Origin: Vigna angularis
Lineage: Eukaryota > Streptophyta > Magnoliopsida > Fabales > Fabaceae
Reading direction: 5' to 3'
Assembly: GCF_016808095.1 (NCBI RefSeq)
Contig: NC_068974.1
Location: forward strand, 20,320,825-20,384,824
Length of the DNA: 64,000 bases
Below, piece after piece: positions 1 through 11,162 of the stretch. The notes under the pieces are model-generated. The model did no database searches, had not been told where the DNA came from, and worked only from the letters and a program-made list of their open reading frames with translations. Position 1 is the stretch's first letter, and every line of letters begins with the position of its first letter. The position numbers and the translations under genes are program-made.

Positions 1-235
1 GAATGTGCTAGTCCACCTGACAAGCACAAAAGTGTTCTTGCATGACGAGAAATGCTAAGACAAACCTACTTGTGGATTCTACTGTGACATTATGATCGAT
101 CTTTTATTGTAGAATCATGAGCTCAATCTGTCATGAATTCTCCCTTTTAGTCTAACAATATCAATACTTTACAATTTTAGTTAATTAATTAAAATGTTAA
201 CATTCAATATTTTAATTGACTAGGTAATTTGGGCA
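1..235 (+). pseudogene. Left flank of the CACTA element; possible CABIN1-like exon relic
   Basis: The first 42 bases can be read in frame as a peptide containing CASPPDKHK followed by VLA, ending at an in-frame TGA. From memory this resembles part of plant calcineurin-binding (CABIN1-like) proteins. Exons of that same kind of gene lie just beyond the CACTA transposon (4980-7010, same strand). If correct, the CACTA element entered an intron of this pseudogene and the gene continues left of the window. The remaining bases to 235 are AT-rich without coding signal. The match is short, so this call is tentative. Confidence 0.3.
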
Positions 236-519
236 CACTAGTGGAAAATATACTTTTTATAGTGTATTTTTATACCTGTTGAAATCTATCAGGCATAAAA
301 TATGGTGCGATGGCAATTTCGTAAATAAGTGAAGCTTTTCTACGCCGATTATGCTGAAAATAGATATAGAAATTGGTGTGATGGCAAAATTGTAATAAAA
401 TAGAAATACTTCTATACCTATTAAACTTATAACCGGTCTAGATTATTTTTCTATAGGGGGTTAACTAATATAACCGGTTTAGATTACTCTACATTCTACT
501 TCCCCTTTTCCATTTCCCA

Positions 520-832
520 ACTCACTTTTTCTATTCTACAAATGTTCTCGTAAACGTTCTCGTTCTCCTACTCCTTCACATTTTTCTTCACTGTTGTTCA
601 GTTGTGCACTGTTGTCGTTCACTCGTTCGATGGTTGACGTTCTTCTCGTGCACTCATTATCTCATTGCCATTGTTGAAGCTTTCACCGAGGTGGTTGGGT
701 GAAGCTATTGTTCGTCGTTGGGTGAAGCCCTCACTATGGTTGGTTCTATAGTGCTTCACTTTCGTGGTGGTGCGTTTGGCCTGTACGTTTGACCTTCATC
801 GCGTGGTCTGCCGGGTTTCCAACAACAACAAG
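520..832 (+). other. Possible 5' untranslated exon of the CACTA element
   Basis: A CT-rich, relatively GC-rich block ends in AACAACAACAAG followed by GTAAGC at 833, a good plant splice donor. No long frame is open. Its place just inside the left terminus fits a transcribed leader exon of a CACTA element. This is inference from composition and the donor site only. Confidence 0.35.
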
Positions 833-3800
833 GTAAGCCATTATGCTTGTTATTTTTTGAAAAGAACTACTCAGTTTTGCTCATTGCCATTGCTGTTTCG
901 GTGAAGTTTAATATGAATATTATGTTTGTTGTTTTGTGAAAAGAATTACTCAATTTGGGGGCTAGGGCAAACTTGGTAGTTTTGGTATAGAAAAAGAAAT
1001 TGTTGCAATGTTTGGTATAGCTTTGGAGTTTAACGTAGATTTGATTAGGGAGATGCTAGAAAATTCGGCATGGACGTTAGTAATAGGGGAATCTACAGAT
1101 CATAAATACATCTGACATGGTTATCTCTCAAATTAACCAAAACTCTAACAAACAATTTATCAGATGAAGCAGGATTACTACTTGTATTTAAACTCTCCTC
1201 TGTTATCACAATGGAAAACCTGAACTAGTAATATAATATTAAAAGGTTAAAAAAAAGTATTCAGTACATAACATGATTAGAAGAAAAAGAACTATAACTT
1301 AGATTCGTTTCAACTGTATAAAAAATGCATTACAATTAAATCCAGTTACCTGATATTCATGAAGAGTGGACTAGGAAAGTTTTCAACCACCAAAGAGTGG
1401 TTTTGTAGAAATATCAATTATGCAGAACATAATAATTTAGGGGTTTATGATAACCTTTAAAAGTTTGAAAGATTCAGTAAGTAATATCAAGTTCATTTCT
1501 TCAGCCTGAATTTAGACTACTTGAACATTAATATCTTTTGTCTAGCAGTTAAAAACCACTTTGTAAAAATAAAGTGTTCAATTCTTGAATAGAGACCCTA
1601 AAATTATAGCAACTTTGTAATTTTTTGGCACGTTAACCAGAAAAGATATTTGACTGGTAGTTGGTGTTAGATTGGTGATGCAAGTATAGGTAAGAATGAT
1701 GATTGTCTAGGGTGAATCCTTATCAAGGTAGGAGATAGGAGATAGTAACGAGAGAAAGGAAAAAATAAGCCACAATATGCCAAACTTGAACATGACTAAG
1801 AAACCAGATTATGATCCCTTTCCTTCCACTACTCACTCAAAACATTAAGCTTTTTAACTCTTAACAAAGAAACAAATGTTACCACTCATAAATGGAGGAG
1901 AAACAACAAATAATTAATATGCTATTGGATAAAAGGAGCAGCAAGAAGGGGAAGAAGGGCAAGAAGGAGAAAATTGTCTATACTTGCAAACTGGACAAAA
2001 GGTTCTCCATGAAGTAAGCCAAGAATCCACACATACATCCTGAAACTCTGCCAATAAATAATCAGGAGAAAAAATTAATATAATATGTGTAACAATCAAA
2101 ACTTATCATGCACATTATGCAAATATGTAAGTAATAGCTTTAGTAAGCTCATACTAACAGGAGTCAAGAACATGGTCTAAAAACCAAAATACAAATAACA
2201 GAAGTAGGTGATGTAATTAACTTCTTTTCTTTAAAGGTGTGCTTTAGGATGACAACCAGTTTTAATCTGCTGCACATATACAGATTTAGAATTCATAGAG
2301 CCACACATAAGGTCTAGATAATTGGAGTTGAAAATAGTGTGGTGTTTAAAAGTTCAGGACGAAGAAACAAAGACTGCAAAATGAATTGGATAAAAAATGA
2401 ATTGGATATATATTCCCATTGAAATCCTTCTTATACTGTTCTTAAAATATATTGTTCTTAAAATATGCCTTTTCACTCATGGTTATCCTTCTTATATTAT
2501 TTCCTTTAATTTAATCCCTTGTGATGGATCTGATGTATGATAGTCAAATGATGTGGATTGCAGGAAATGTTTGTCTGATTTAATTATGTTTCACTAGCCA
2601 GTTTTCACTTTAGAGAAATATTAAACTGAAAAAGTTAGATTTCATTGTGTTCCGCAATGTGCAAGAGTGGAAGGTTGGTGAAAAGAGTTAACCGATGGAG
2701 AGGCAATAAACTAATTGGTGAAAAGTAGCTCACCATGACAAAGAGGAACATAAATTAGAGATGTGATGATAAGGAATCCCTCAAACAGTAAACAAGTTAG
2801 TAAAAAAGAGAAAAATCTGTTGTGTAAGTTACAAAGAATTAAAATCCAAAATCTGTCGACTCACAACAAAGCCTTCTTAAATTCAAAAGTAATATCACCA
2901 AACAATTCAATCAGACTGAAGGAGAGTATATGATTCTGTTATGAATCTGATGATTTCACAACAAAGCCTGCAATCACTAACTCTTAGCAGATCTATCTAT
3001 CTATATATCATACAAAACCTTTACAATGTTACTTTAAATATGACATAAAAATGGTCTTAAAATAGTTTACTATACTCTCAATCAAAAATCTATTACTAAA
3101 CTCAATCAAGTACAGTAGAATTACTAAACTCTATTATTCTTTTATAATATTTGTTTTCCAAAGGCAAGAGTGGGTTTAAACTTCAATCTTTTACTTGCAG
3201 CAAATCAGTAAACAGAAGACTAGCAATGCAAATACCACTTCAAATCGCTAGATTCATTAAGAAATGTATAAACAATAGAGATATATTTAATCACCTCAAA
3301 ATGGAAACATTTTAAGATAGTTACATGTTTATTTTTAAGGTAGTTACATGTTTTCTAACTATATCACCTTCAAATCGCTATATATATCATGTTCAAAGTA
3401 TTTATTAAGTATATACATATACATATACAATTTTCTATGCTTTTAATTTGTATGTGCATTGAGTGTTAATTATTAATTTCCATTATGTCTCCGGAAAGTA
3501 ATAGGAAGAAAGAATGTAAGAAATTAATTGGCATGAAAGAGGGTGAGGCATAATAGCCAAGTTGAAACTTATATATAGTTGATGATTATTGTGGTGGCTA
3601 TGTTTTATTAGTTGTTAGAGATGTTATTTTTTTGATATAACCATATAATTTAAAGTGATATATTAATAAACTAAAATTAAATAACAAATATACCTTGATA
3701 ATAAAAGAATAGTCATAAACATTCCCATCAATTAAAAGAAGATTAAAATTAAACAAAATTGATATAAAATGTTATTTAACACTATTATTGTTTGAATCTA

Positions 3801-4020
3801 CAGGGGTCACTGGCAATTGTTACTAATTCTTCCTCAACAGTTTCTTGTAGTTCTCTTATGTTCATTGCACAAAAAACCTCACACTTCGGCAATTAAAAAT
3901 ACACTAATATTGTAAGTTTTTAATAATTTATTTGTAGTGTAGACATATCTGATTTTACTAAGTTCCTTAGGACTCATTTCAATGTACATTTAACTTTATA
4001 GAGTGGTTGAGACATATTCA

Positions 4021-4376
4021 AGGTTGCAGGGAACACATATCGTCTCTAGAAAGAAGTTGTAGTTCATTGCACCAACTGTAAGTAGTTAATCTTTCAAACT
4101 ATAAATAAAATTATAAATTTTATGATACTTTATAAATTTAACTTGTAGTGCTCACGTCAACCGGGAAGTTTTGAGTGCGGATATTATGTCATGAGGCACA
4201 TGCAGAAAATTATATCCGCAAATGTCGTTGACTCATGGAAATTGGTAACATGAACATTTTATAACTAAGATCTTAAGCCATTAATATTATAACTTTACTC
4301 AAACTATTCATTGTGTAGATATTTGATGACACGTCTCCAATGGAACAACATGTCATAAAGGATGTTCGGGAGTAAT
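4021..4376 (+). pseudogene. Ulp1-like (C48) cysteine protease relic of the CACTA element
   Basis: Three short exon-like blocks can be read. The first (to 4077) ends at a GTAAGT donor. The second (4149-4242) encodes a peptide containing RQPGSFECGYYVMRHM. The third (from 4319) follows a GTGTAG acceptor. The Q-PGS-x-ECGYYV pattern is the conserved Gln/Cys end of the Ulp1 SUMO-protease fold, which plant CACTA and MULE elements often carry. Stops lie in frame in the first block (TAG before FIAPT) and in the third (TAA after KDVRE). The N-terminal catalytic His/Asp part was not found. It is a decayed transposon gene. Confidence 0.72.
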
Positions 4377-4639
4377 GGGCTACATTTCTTTTAACCATTT
4401 GTAAATGATTGGATGTTTCAATATTACATTTTGAGTTTAGGAACTATTTTATGTGTAATATGTTAAATAACTATGTTAGGTAAATATAGTTAGGAACTTT
4501 GTTAGGTAGATATTACATTTTGATGTGTTGATGAAAACAATATTGATTATTTTACTTGTTATTGATTATTTAAACTGTATTTTGGGATTGAATCTTATGC
4601 AGGTCTGAATATGGATAGTAGTACATACAAATAAAATAT

Positions 4640-4935
4640 TTTAAAAAAAAACGTCACTTTTTACACCTATTATAGCACTAGTAGGTATAAAAAGAAAATT
4701 TTCTCTCTAGCAACGAGGAGGACTTTTTATACTTGCTCCCATAGTATTAGGTGTAAATATAAGACTTTTATACCTATTATGAATAACACAGGTATAAAAA
4801 GTAAACTTTCTACACTGATTCAAAAATAGGTATAAAAGATCGTAAAGTTTCTATACCCATTTTTTTTATACCTACTAAAAAATAGGTATAAAAATCTTTT
4901 TTTAAGAGATATAAAAAACCATTTTTGTACTAGTG
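4640..4935. repeat. Subterminal repeat array of the CACTA element
   Basis: Short motifs TTTTTATACC and GGTATAAAAA recur about ten times in both orientations in the last 300 bp of the element. A sparser set lies at the left end (about 250-470). CACTA transposases bind such arrays. An internal CACTAGTAGG at 4675 resembles a second terminus but has no partner or duplication. Confidence 0.7.
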
Positions 4936-4979
4936 GCACTTGAGCTATATTTTTTTTTATATTGTTTGTTCTTAAGCAG

Positions 4980-7010
4980 GTTCTCTCAGCAAACTCCTTT
5001 AAACAATATGTAAAGAAGCTGTCACAAGTATTCTTAGTGGTATGGAAACAAACCATGAAAGAGTTGGTCAAATTGGATACTATATGGTCTATGCTTTACA
5101 ATGATTGCCTTTCTGCTCTTGAAATGTGTGTGGAGGGGGATCTCAAACATTTTCATAAGGCCATATACATGCTGGCACAAGGGCTATACAAAAGGGCTAT
5201 ACAAAAGGGCTATACAAAAGAGCTATACAAAAGAGCTGAGTATGGAGATATAGAGAGGGCAAAGGATCATCTATCTTTTTTGCTTCAAATCTTCACGCTC
5301 GTCATTTACAATAAATATGTGGGAAATTGATGAAAAAAAGGAAGGTATGATTGTTATTATCCTTTCATTTATAAGTTTTTGTTAATTTGATAAATGAAAT
5401 GGCATTTCGTCATTAATAGTTGATTTGACTATGCTTGGCTAATACTTTGGTAATGTTAATTAGTCTCCTTACAAATCACTTGGAACCTTTTCTTTCTGTA
5501 ATGAAATTTTTTTTTTCCCAAACTGCATTCTGTAACTGAAGAGATTCCTTGTAAAAATATTGTATATTTAATAGATTTGTTATCCATGCTATGTAGAAGG
5601 AAGGAAACAGCAATAAGACCCCAACCTGGGACTAATTAACCTATTTTGCATTTAATATCAGGCGAGTATTAAAGAAAACGTACACCACAAAGTCGTATTC
5701 ACCTTCACCGATTCTTCTTTTATTCAAACATACTTTTCGCACACAAACTCTTTCTTTATATGCAGGATTAAATAGCAGTTTTTTTTTTATATTATCTTGC
5801 TGGTTTTGTTCGGATGATAGTATAAGAAATTTTAGTTTACCCTGAATTGATCAAAATTGAATTCATGTGAATATTATTTTTTATTAGGATAACGATATTT
5901 TGACAACATTTTTTTGACAATATTTTAACATTGTTTATGTATAAAAAAATGTTGTTAAAGTACCATTGTCTTTTTATTATATAGGTTTTAAAGAGTGAAA
6001 TGAAGAGAAATAATTAATTTTATATGTGACGTGGGGGTGGTGTTGTCCTTCTTCACGTAAGAATGCATGATTCCGGTAAAAAAAAATGGAAGATGACATA
6101 TGAAGTTGGAATGCGCACACACACAAATATCTGTGCAGCTATAGCAGGTAAGTACAAAAGAAAAATTATTAAAATAATAAATATTATTTTTAGCTGCTTC
6201 AAACAATATATTCTAGGCTTGTTACCTTTAACATAATATTACTAGGACTTTGATACAAGTAGATAACTACACTACATAGTGATAAGATATTATCTGGATT
6301 TGTTTTTGGTATCATTCCAAAAGACCTCTTGTCAATGAAGGTATGTTATGTGTATATAAACTTATGTTCATCTCTTATTTTATCCGATATGCGACTTTGT
6401 TTGTATCCAACACTATAGTCCTTCCTTCTTTTTTCAATTTTGATTTCTTTTATATTAACATTTCCAAACATAAGTGGATCAGTTTTACGTCTATAAAAAC
6501 ACTAGAATGAATTTCACGAATTATTCATTTTATTTGCTTTAGGCTCTCCTACACCCTTCACATGTATTTCTTAAGCAGCCTTGGAAGCTTAACTATTTGT
6601 GTGTTTTGTGCATCACCACTTTTCTTGTCTAGTAAACAATCTATTTTGTATATTAGATATTATTAGTCACCCGTCAAGTATGACCTGCTTCATTTCTTTT
6701 GCTATCTTTGCCTATCTGGTTCTCTATTTTGATTGTATATTGTAATATTTTTTGTTTGTCTTTAGTTTCTATCACAAGTGCAGTTTTCATTATGCATGGA
6801 AGATCTTATACCAATGGCTATCGTAAGATATCTAAAGGCTCTGATTTCAACTATCTGCCATTCTCAGACTGCTGCCTCTGGTTCAGTGACCAGTTATAAC
6901 AATGTGCTGGAGTGAATGTTTACGTTCATGGAACAAGAGAGCCTATGGCTACCGATATGCAGCTTGACTGAAATTGAAGGCTCGAATGTCACACACTATC
7001 ATATATATGG
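4980..7010 (+). pseudogene. CABIN1-like (calcineurin-binding protein-like) pseudogene, two exons
   Basis: Exon one (4980-5344) follows a pyrimidine-rich tract ending TTAAGCAG and runs to a GTATGA donor. It contains [12 protein letters not shown] and [10 protein letters not shown], which I recognise from plant CABIN1-like TPR proteins linked to histone chaperone function. Exon two (6784-7010) follows TGCAG and begins FSLCMEDLIPMAIVRYLKAL. It ends at GTAATA. Breaks: an extra T in the run at 5276-5281 shifts frame after DHLSF, a 13-bp unit is repeated four times at 5181-5232, and a TGA interrupts exon two after NNVLE. An exon expected between the two was not found. The gene is dead; the CACTA element ends 44 bp upstream. 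Confidence 0.78.
5181..5232 (+). repeat. 13-bp tandem repeat inside the CABIN1-like exon
   Basis: GGGCTATACAAAA is repeated four times (last copy GAGCTATACAAAA). Three extra 13-bp units add 39 bp, so the reading frame is preserved and 13 residues are inserted. Confidence 0.9.
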
Positions 7011-7127
7011 GTAATAAGATTTAAACTAATATATGACCTTTTGAGGATAAGAAAGAATTGAAGAAAGTATAACGGGTTTGTTATTTGTAAACTAATCTAT
7101 TTGTTTAAAATTTTGTTAAAGAATAAC

Positions 7128-7130
<3 letters not shown>

Positions 7131-7199
<69 letters not shown>
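7131..7199. repeat. (TA)n microsatellite
   Basis: About 34 uninterrupted TA dinucleotides follow the second CABIN1-like exon. No coding signal lies between 7011 and 7338 apart from this tract. Confidence 0.97.
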
Positions 7200-7201
<2 letters not shown>

Positions 7202-7338
7202 CTTCGTGACTTTTATTTATGAGTATATTATAAACTTTTTACATTTGTAATTTTATAAGAATTATTTAAAATTTTATTAGAAATTTTATGGTCCAAGATT
7301 TTATATTAATCATACAATTACTCTTGACAGGGGAGCTA

Positions 7339-8675
7339 TGTGAAAGCTAAACATGTATTCCATATGTGTTTTTGATGATGACAACAACATAAATGTTTTA
7401 ATAGTTTCTTGCACACATAAGCAAAGTTGTTGTTTACACATTTGATTGTGCTTGAACTATATATTATGCATATTCATCATGCTTATATCTGTGATATATG
7501 ATTATATCTGTGATATGCATATTCATTGGCTAAAGATTAATAAAATTGTTTGCACCCTTTATATCTGGATGAATAAATTATTTACACAATTTATAAAATT
7601 TGTTTCAATTCATCTAGTATCAGTACATGATTAAATATGACAAACTGCTAGTTTTAACCAATTACATTATGTGGGTAATCAATTAAAACTCGTGTCTTTG
7701 CATATACTTGATTACTAAGTGCATTGATGAATTTTTGCATGAAAAAGTTTTCAAATTTCTTTAAGTGTGATACTTAACCGATTAAACTCTTTTCTTAATC
7801 TGTTAAAACACATGTGCATTGAAAATTGTTTTCTTGAATAAGTCATAACTATCTTAAGAGTCATATTTTTAAATGTTATGACTTGCATTCATTGCTTAAT
7901 AGATTACATGTTATGCTTAATCAATTAAATGCGTTATATGTAATTTTGTTATAGCAGTGTTAATTGCTTAACCAATTATTAATAACGTAATCGATTAAAT
8001 TGTGTCAGTACTGTCATTTCTATAAATTGACGCATAGCTCTTTGCATTAAACAACTTTTTGAATCATAACTTTCATATCTAATAATGTTTGTTGAGTTCT
8101 TAAATTGCAGGACCGTTTGTTCTCCAAGAACCGTTTGTTCTCCAAGAATCAAGAAGAATTTTATTTGGAAAGAAATCAAAGCAAGGATTCTTGAAGAGTT
8201 GTTGAGGTGTTCTACTGGAAGATCAGAACCGTTTGCAATCATTTGTGATTGTGGTTTCCCTATTGTTGTTGGCTAGGAAGAGAACTTGTGGAGTTTTAGT
8301 TACTTTGAATGTGGTATCTCAAAGGCGTTGCAAAAAGAGGATTGTTCTTTTTGTGCTATATTATAGTAGATTTGGAGTTAGAGAGGAGAGTGCATTGATA
8401 GGGTATCTTTGTATTTCTTGTTGTAGAACTTGATCCATATAATGAATGACCTTTCAATCTCAGGTTGATTGAAAGTAATCTGGATGTAGGCATTGAGGCC
8501 GAACCAATATAAACAATGGTGTTGATCCTTCTATCCTTTCACTCTTTTATTTTCTTGCATTCTTTATTTGCTTACATTCCAAGAAAGGGTTAAAGATTTT
8601 TAAAAGAACAATTTTTATTAAACAAAACCAATTCACCCCCACTTGGTTGAGAAACTAGGCCAATCTTTTTCTACA
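7339..8675 (+). mobile_element. Copia-type LTR, copy 1 (solo or truncated)
   Basis: The sequence starts TGTGAAAGCTAAAC, soon followed by TTTTTGATGATGACAACA, a common start of legume Ty1/copia LTRs. It ends in a block containing AATTCACCCCC, near CTACA at 8675, the usual end of such LTRs. Several short stretches of the AATCGATTA/AACCGATTA type occur. It is homologous to the reverse-orientation copy at 36551-37610. No primer site or gag follows and I found no matching 5-bp duplication, so it is a solo or truncated LTR. A short 18-bp tandem duplication lies at 8112-8147. Confidence 0.6.
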
Positions 8676-8699
8676 ATTACTAGAAAATAAGTTATATAT

Positions 8700-8875
8700 G
8701 AATTTATCTATATGTAATAGATACAAATAAATCTGTAAGTAATCACATATGGATAAATTCATAAGTAATTACATACGGATAAATTTGTAGGTAATTATTT
8801 ACAAATTTATCCATATATAATTACTTATGATTTATTCATATGTAATTATTTACAAATTTATCTATAAGTCACGTT
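8700..8875. repeat. AT-rich hairpin cluster
   Basis: A 30-bp inverted repeat (8760-8789 with 8800-8829, two mismatches, 10-nt spacer) is flanked by related outer arms built from TAAGTAATTA and GGATAAAT words. It could be the end of a foldback or MULE-like element, but no target duplication was found. Confidence 0.65.
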
Positions 8876-9547
8876 ACTTACGATTATTTTACTTATAAAT
8901 TTTTGTTTGTTGGTATTCTTAAGTAACGTAGTGTTATCTATAAATTTTTTGTCTTATGTACAAATTTTTACTGTAGGTTTTTCTTATGGTGGGAGTATAA
9001 TCACTCTTGATATGAACTAGTCTAACTAACTAGATGGTTAATTTAACTGAGTTAAACTTACAAGTATTTTACTTCACTTATGAAAGAAAATAGCAAAGAT
9101 TTCATAAATTACAAAATCTTTATATGTAGCTCTCGTAGAGAAGATTTGAAATCAATACAAAGAACTTCTAAAAACTTGTAAAGAACGTTTTTTTTTTCAA
9201 AAACCAATCATTAGACGATTTAAGCTTTGAGAGAATAAACAGTAAGAGAGTATGTATAGATAATTTTTCTTATATCTCATTTTCATTCAGTCCTCTTTAT
9301 ATAGGTTTCTTTGAAAAAGATTTTTTACTCATACCTTTTGACTTTCACGTAGAAATGTTTCCTTTTGTATTAGGTTAGAAGCTATATTGCGTCTTGGAAA
9401 GACAATTGTGCTGTGTACAGAAGAGAAAAGCAAAAAGAAGGAAGGAAACATTCCTAGAATATCTTCATCTCTCTAAACACTCTCCTGATTCTAATATAGC
9501 TTTTGAATAAAGGTAGTATACTGATATGATCTGCACGGAAAAAGAAA
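8876..9547. other. Noncoding stretch
   Basis: AT-rich sequence with no usable ORF, conserved motif or repeat boundary that I can identify. Confidence 0.6.
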
Positions 9548-11008
9548 CACTACAATTAAAATACCATTTACATACAAATTATTATATACAGACTTTATTC
9601 AGTAGATAAGAATTTTGTTAGATACAGATTTTACATACGAATTTTAATTAATCTAAGACAAAACACAGCTACGTTACACCTTCTCCCGCGCAAGCCATCA
9701 TTCGTGCATCTTTACCTCTAGTTCAACCACATTTCATTTTCATTCACTATCTCGTGTCTTCATCATTTTCTCTCGAGAGCGCCTCTCAGCCATCCATATT
9801 TTCTTCACAGATCCATAGGTTTGTTCATCACAGAATCACTTCATCCTCAAAAATCTCCATTTCTTCCTTCTATTTTCACTTTTATATACAAAACCACCTC
9901 CGAATCCTAGGGTTTTGTCCTCCTCTTCACTTTTCCTTCATTTTTAACTGATTAAAATCACTTTTCTACCGATTAAAACCCTTTCTACCGCTTGTTCTTC
10001 GATTTCCACCGATTAAACCTCCATTTGCACAGTTTAAACACTTTTCTACCGATCAATCTTGCGTTTGAACCGATTAATTGGTTCATATTGAGTTTCTCCA
10101 AATTTTAGGGTTCCTTCGGTCCAGATTAGGGTTCGCCCTCCATTTTAGAGTTTTTTCCCAATCGTTCTGGCTTCTACTTGATTATTTAGGGTTTTCTAAC
10201 ATTTTCTTCCGTTCATTCTCTATTTCGCTCTAGATCTCGAGTTCGCCTCATTATTCCGCTGCGTTTGCTCATCTAGGAAGCTTCGAAGGAGTTCAAGTCG
10301 AGTTCGCGTCGCTACAAGAGATAAGTATTGCTTTCCTTGTTTCTATTTGTTTGTCTTGAATTGATTCAAGTTGATTATTCTTTGTTTTGAGTTTTGCGTA
10401 TTTGCTTGTTGATTTTTCTTCAATTTTGCCACGTTGTTAATGTTACTTTTCCTTTAATGTCTTGATATGTTGTAAGCTGCGTTTTGTTTTCGTTCATTGT
10501 TGTCTTGAGTTCTTTTATGTGTTTTTGCTCATAAAGTGTTTGCTTAAATGTCTAAGAGAGCTAATATGAGTTTGTTCATTCTTGAATCTTAAGTTTAGTG
10601 TTTAGGTTTCCAAGTTGAGTGTTTTGTGCTTGTTCTGTGACCATTATGGATTATTACAAAGCCTACAGTCAGAAGCTTTTATGCAAGGTTGTTTCGTTTC
10701 ATAACACGCCTAATTGCAAAGGTTGCAAAACGATTTATAGCTATTGTTGAGGAATCTTCAAAGGCTCCACTCTTTATGGGATTCTTCATTAACTACAATC
10801 TGGAGGATATGCAAAGACAAGTAGATGAATCAACTCTCAAATATCCGAAAGGTTGTACCACATAACAATTTCAAGTGTCAATCCCAAAGGATAACGGTTC
10901 TCTTTCGATTGATATCCGTATATAACCTAGCTACCATAGTTTTATATACGGATTTTGGGTCTTATATACGGATTTTGGCTATATGTAATTCAATTTTTTC
11001 TTGTAGCA
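9548..11008. mobile_element. CACTA-like element with gene-like leader sequence, tentative
   Basis: The left end CACTACAATTAAAATA at 9548 and the right end AATTTTTTCTTGTAG near 11006 form a CTACAA-type inverted repeat. Copies of ATACGGATTTT/ATACGAATTTT lie near both ends. The outermost right bases are CA instead of TG and the flanks (AAA and TAA) differ by one base, so the boundary is imperfect. Inside, 9680-10320 looks like a plant 5' leader (CT-rich, repeated ACCGATTAAA, 'agggttt' words). A 74-codon open frame at 10641-10865 has no recognised family. This may be captured host sequence. Confidence 0.5.
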
Positions 11009-11128
11009 TAACACAATAGACAAAAAATGTACTATTGCATATATATAATAACGCTTTAAAGGTTCCCTAATTGTTTAAACAATATATGTATAATGTTTAT
11101 GTGAGTAACTTAACATTTTATGATATTT

Positions 11129-11162
<34 letters not shown>

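Larger units (their letters stand above)
236..4935 (+). mobile_element. CACTA (En/Spm) transposon, 4.7 kb, degenerate
   Basis: The element starts CACTAGTGGAAAA at 236 and ends TTTTTGTACTAGTG at 4935, so the ends are inverted CACTAGT repeats. The same 3-bp target duplication, GCA, lies at 233-235 and 4936-4938, as expected for CACTA elements. Both subterminal zones hold many TATACC/GGTATA repeats, the usual binding-site arrays of this superfamily. Inside there is a likely untranslated first exon (to 832) and the relic of an Ulp1-like protease (4021-4376), but no intact transposase ORF. It is a defective copy; orientation is set by the protease relic. It lies between the putative left exon and the clear exons of a CABIN1-like pseudogene. 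Confidence 0.9.

Noticed and set aside
5181..5232. CRISPR-like short repeat
   Set aside because: Units are contiguous with no spacers and lie inside an exon of a plant pseudogene; it is a tandem duplication.
9754..9951. 65-codon Ser-rich plus-strand frame
   Set aside because: CT-rich leader-like sequence; composition explains the Ser/Phe content and there is no downstream coding exon in frame.
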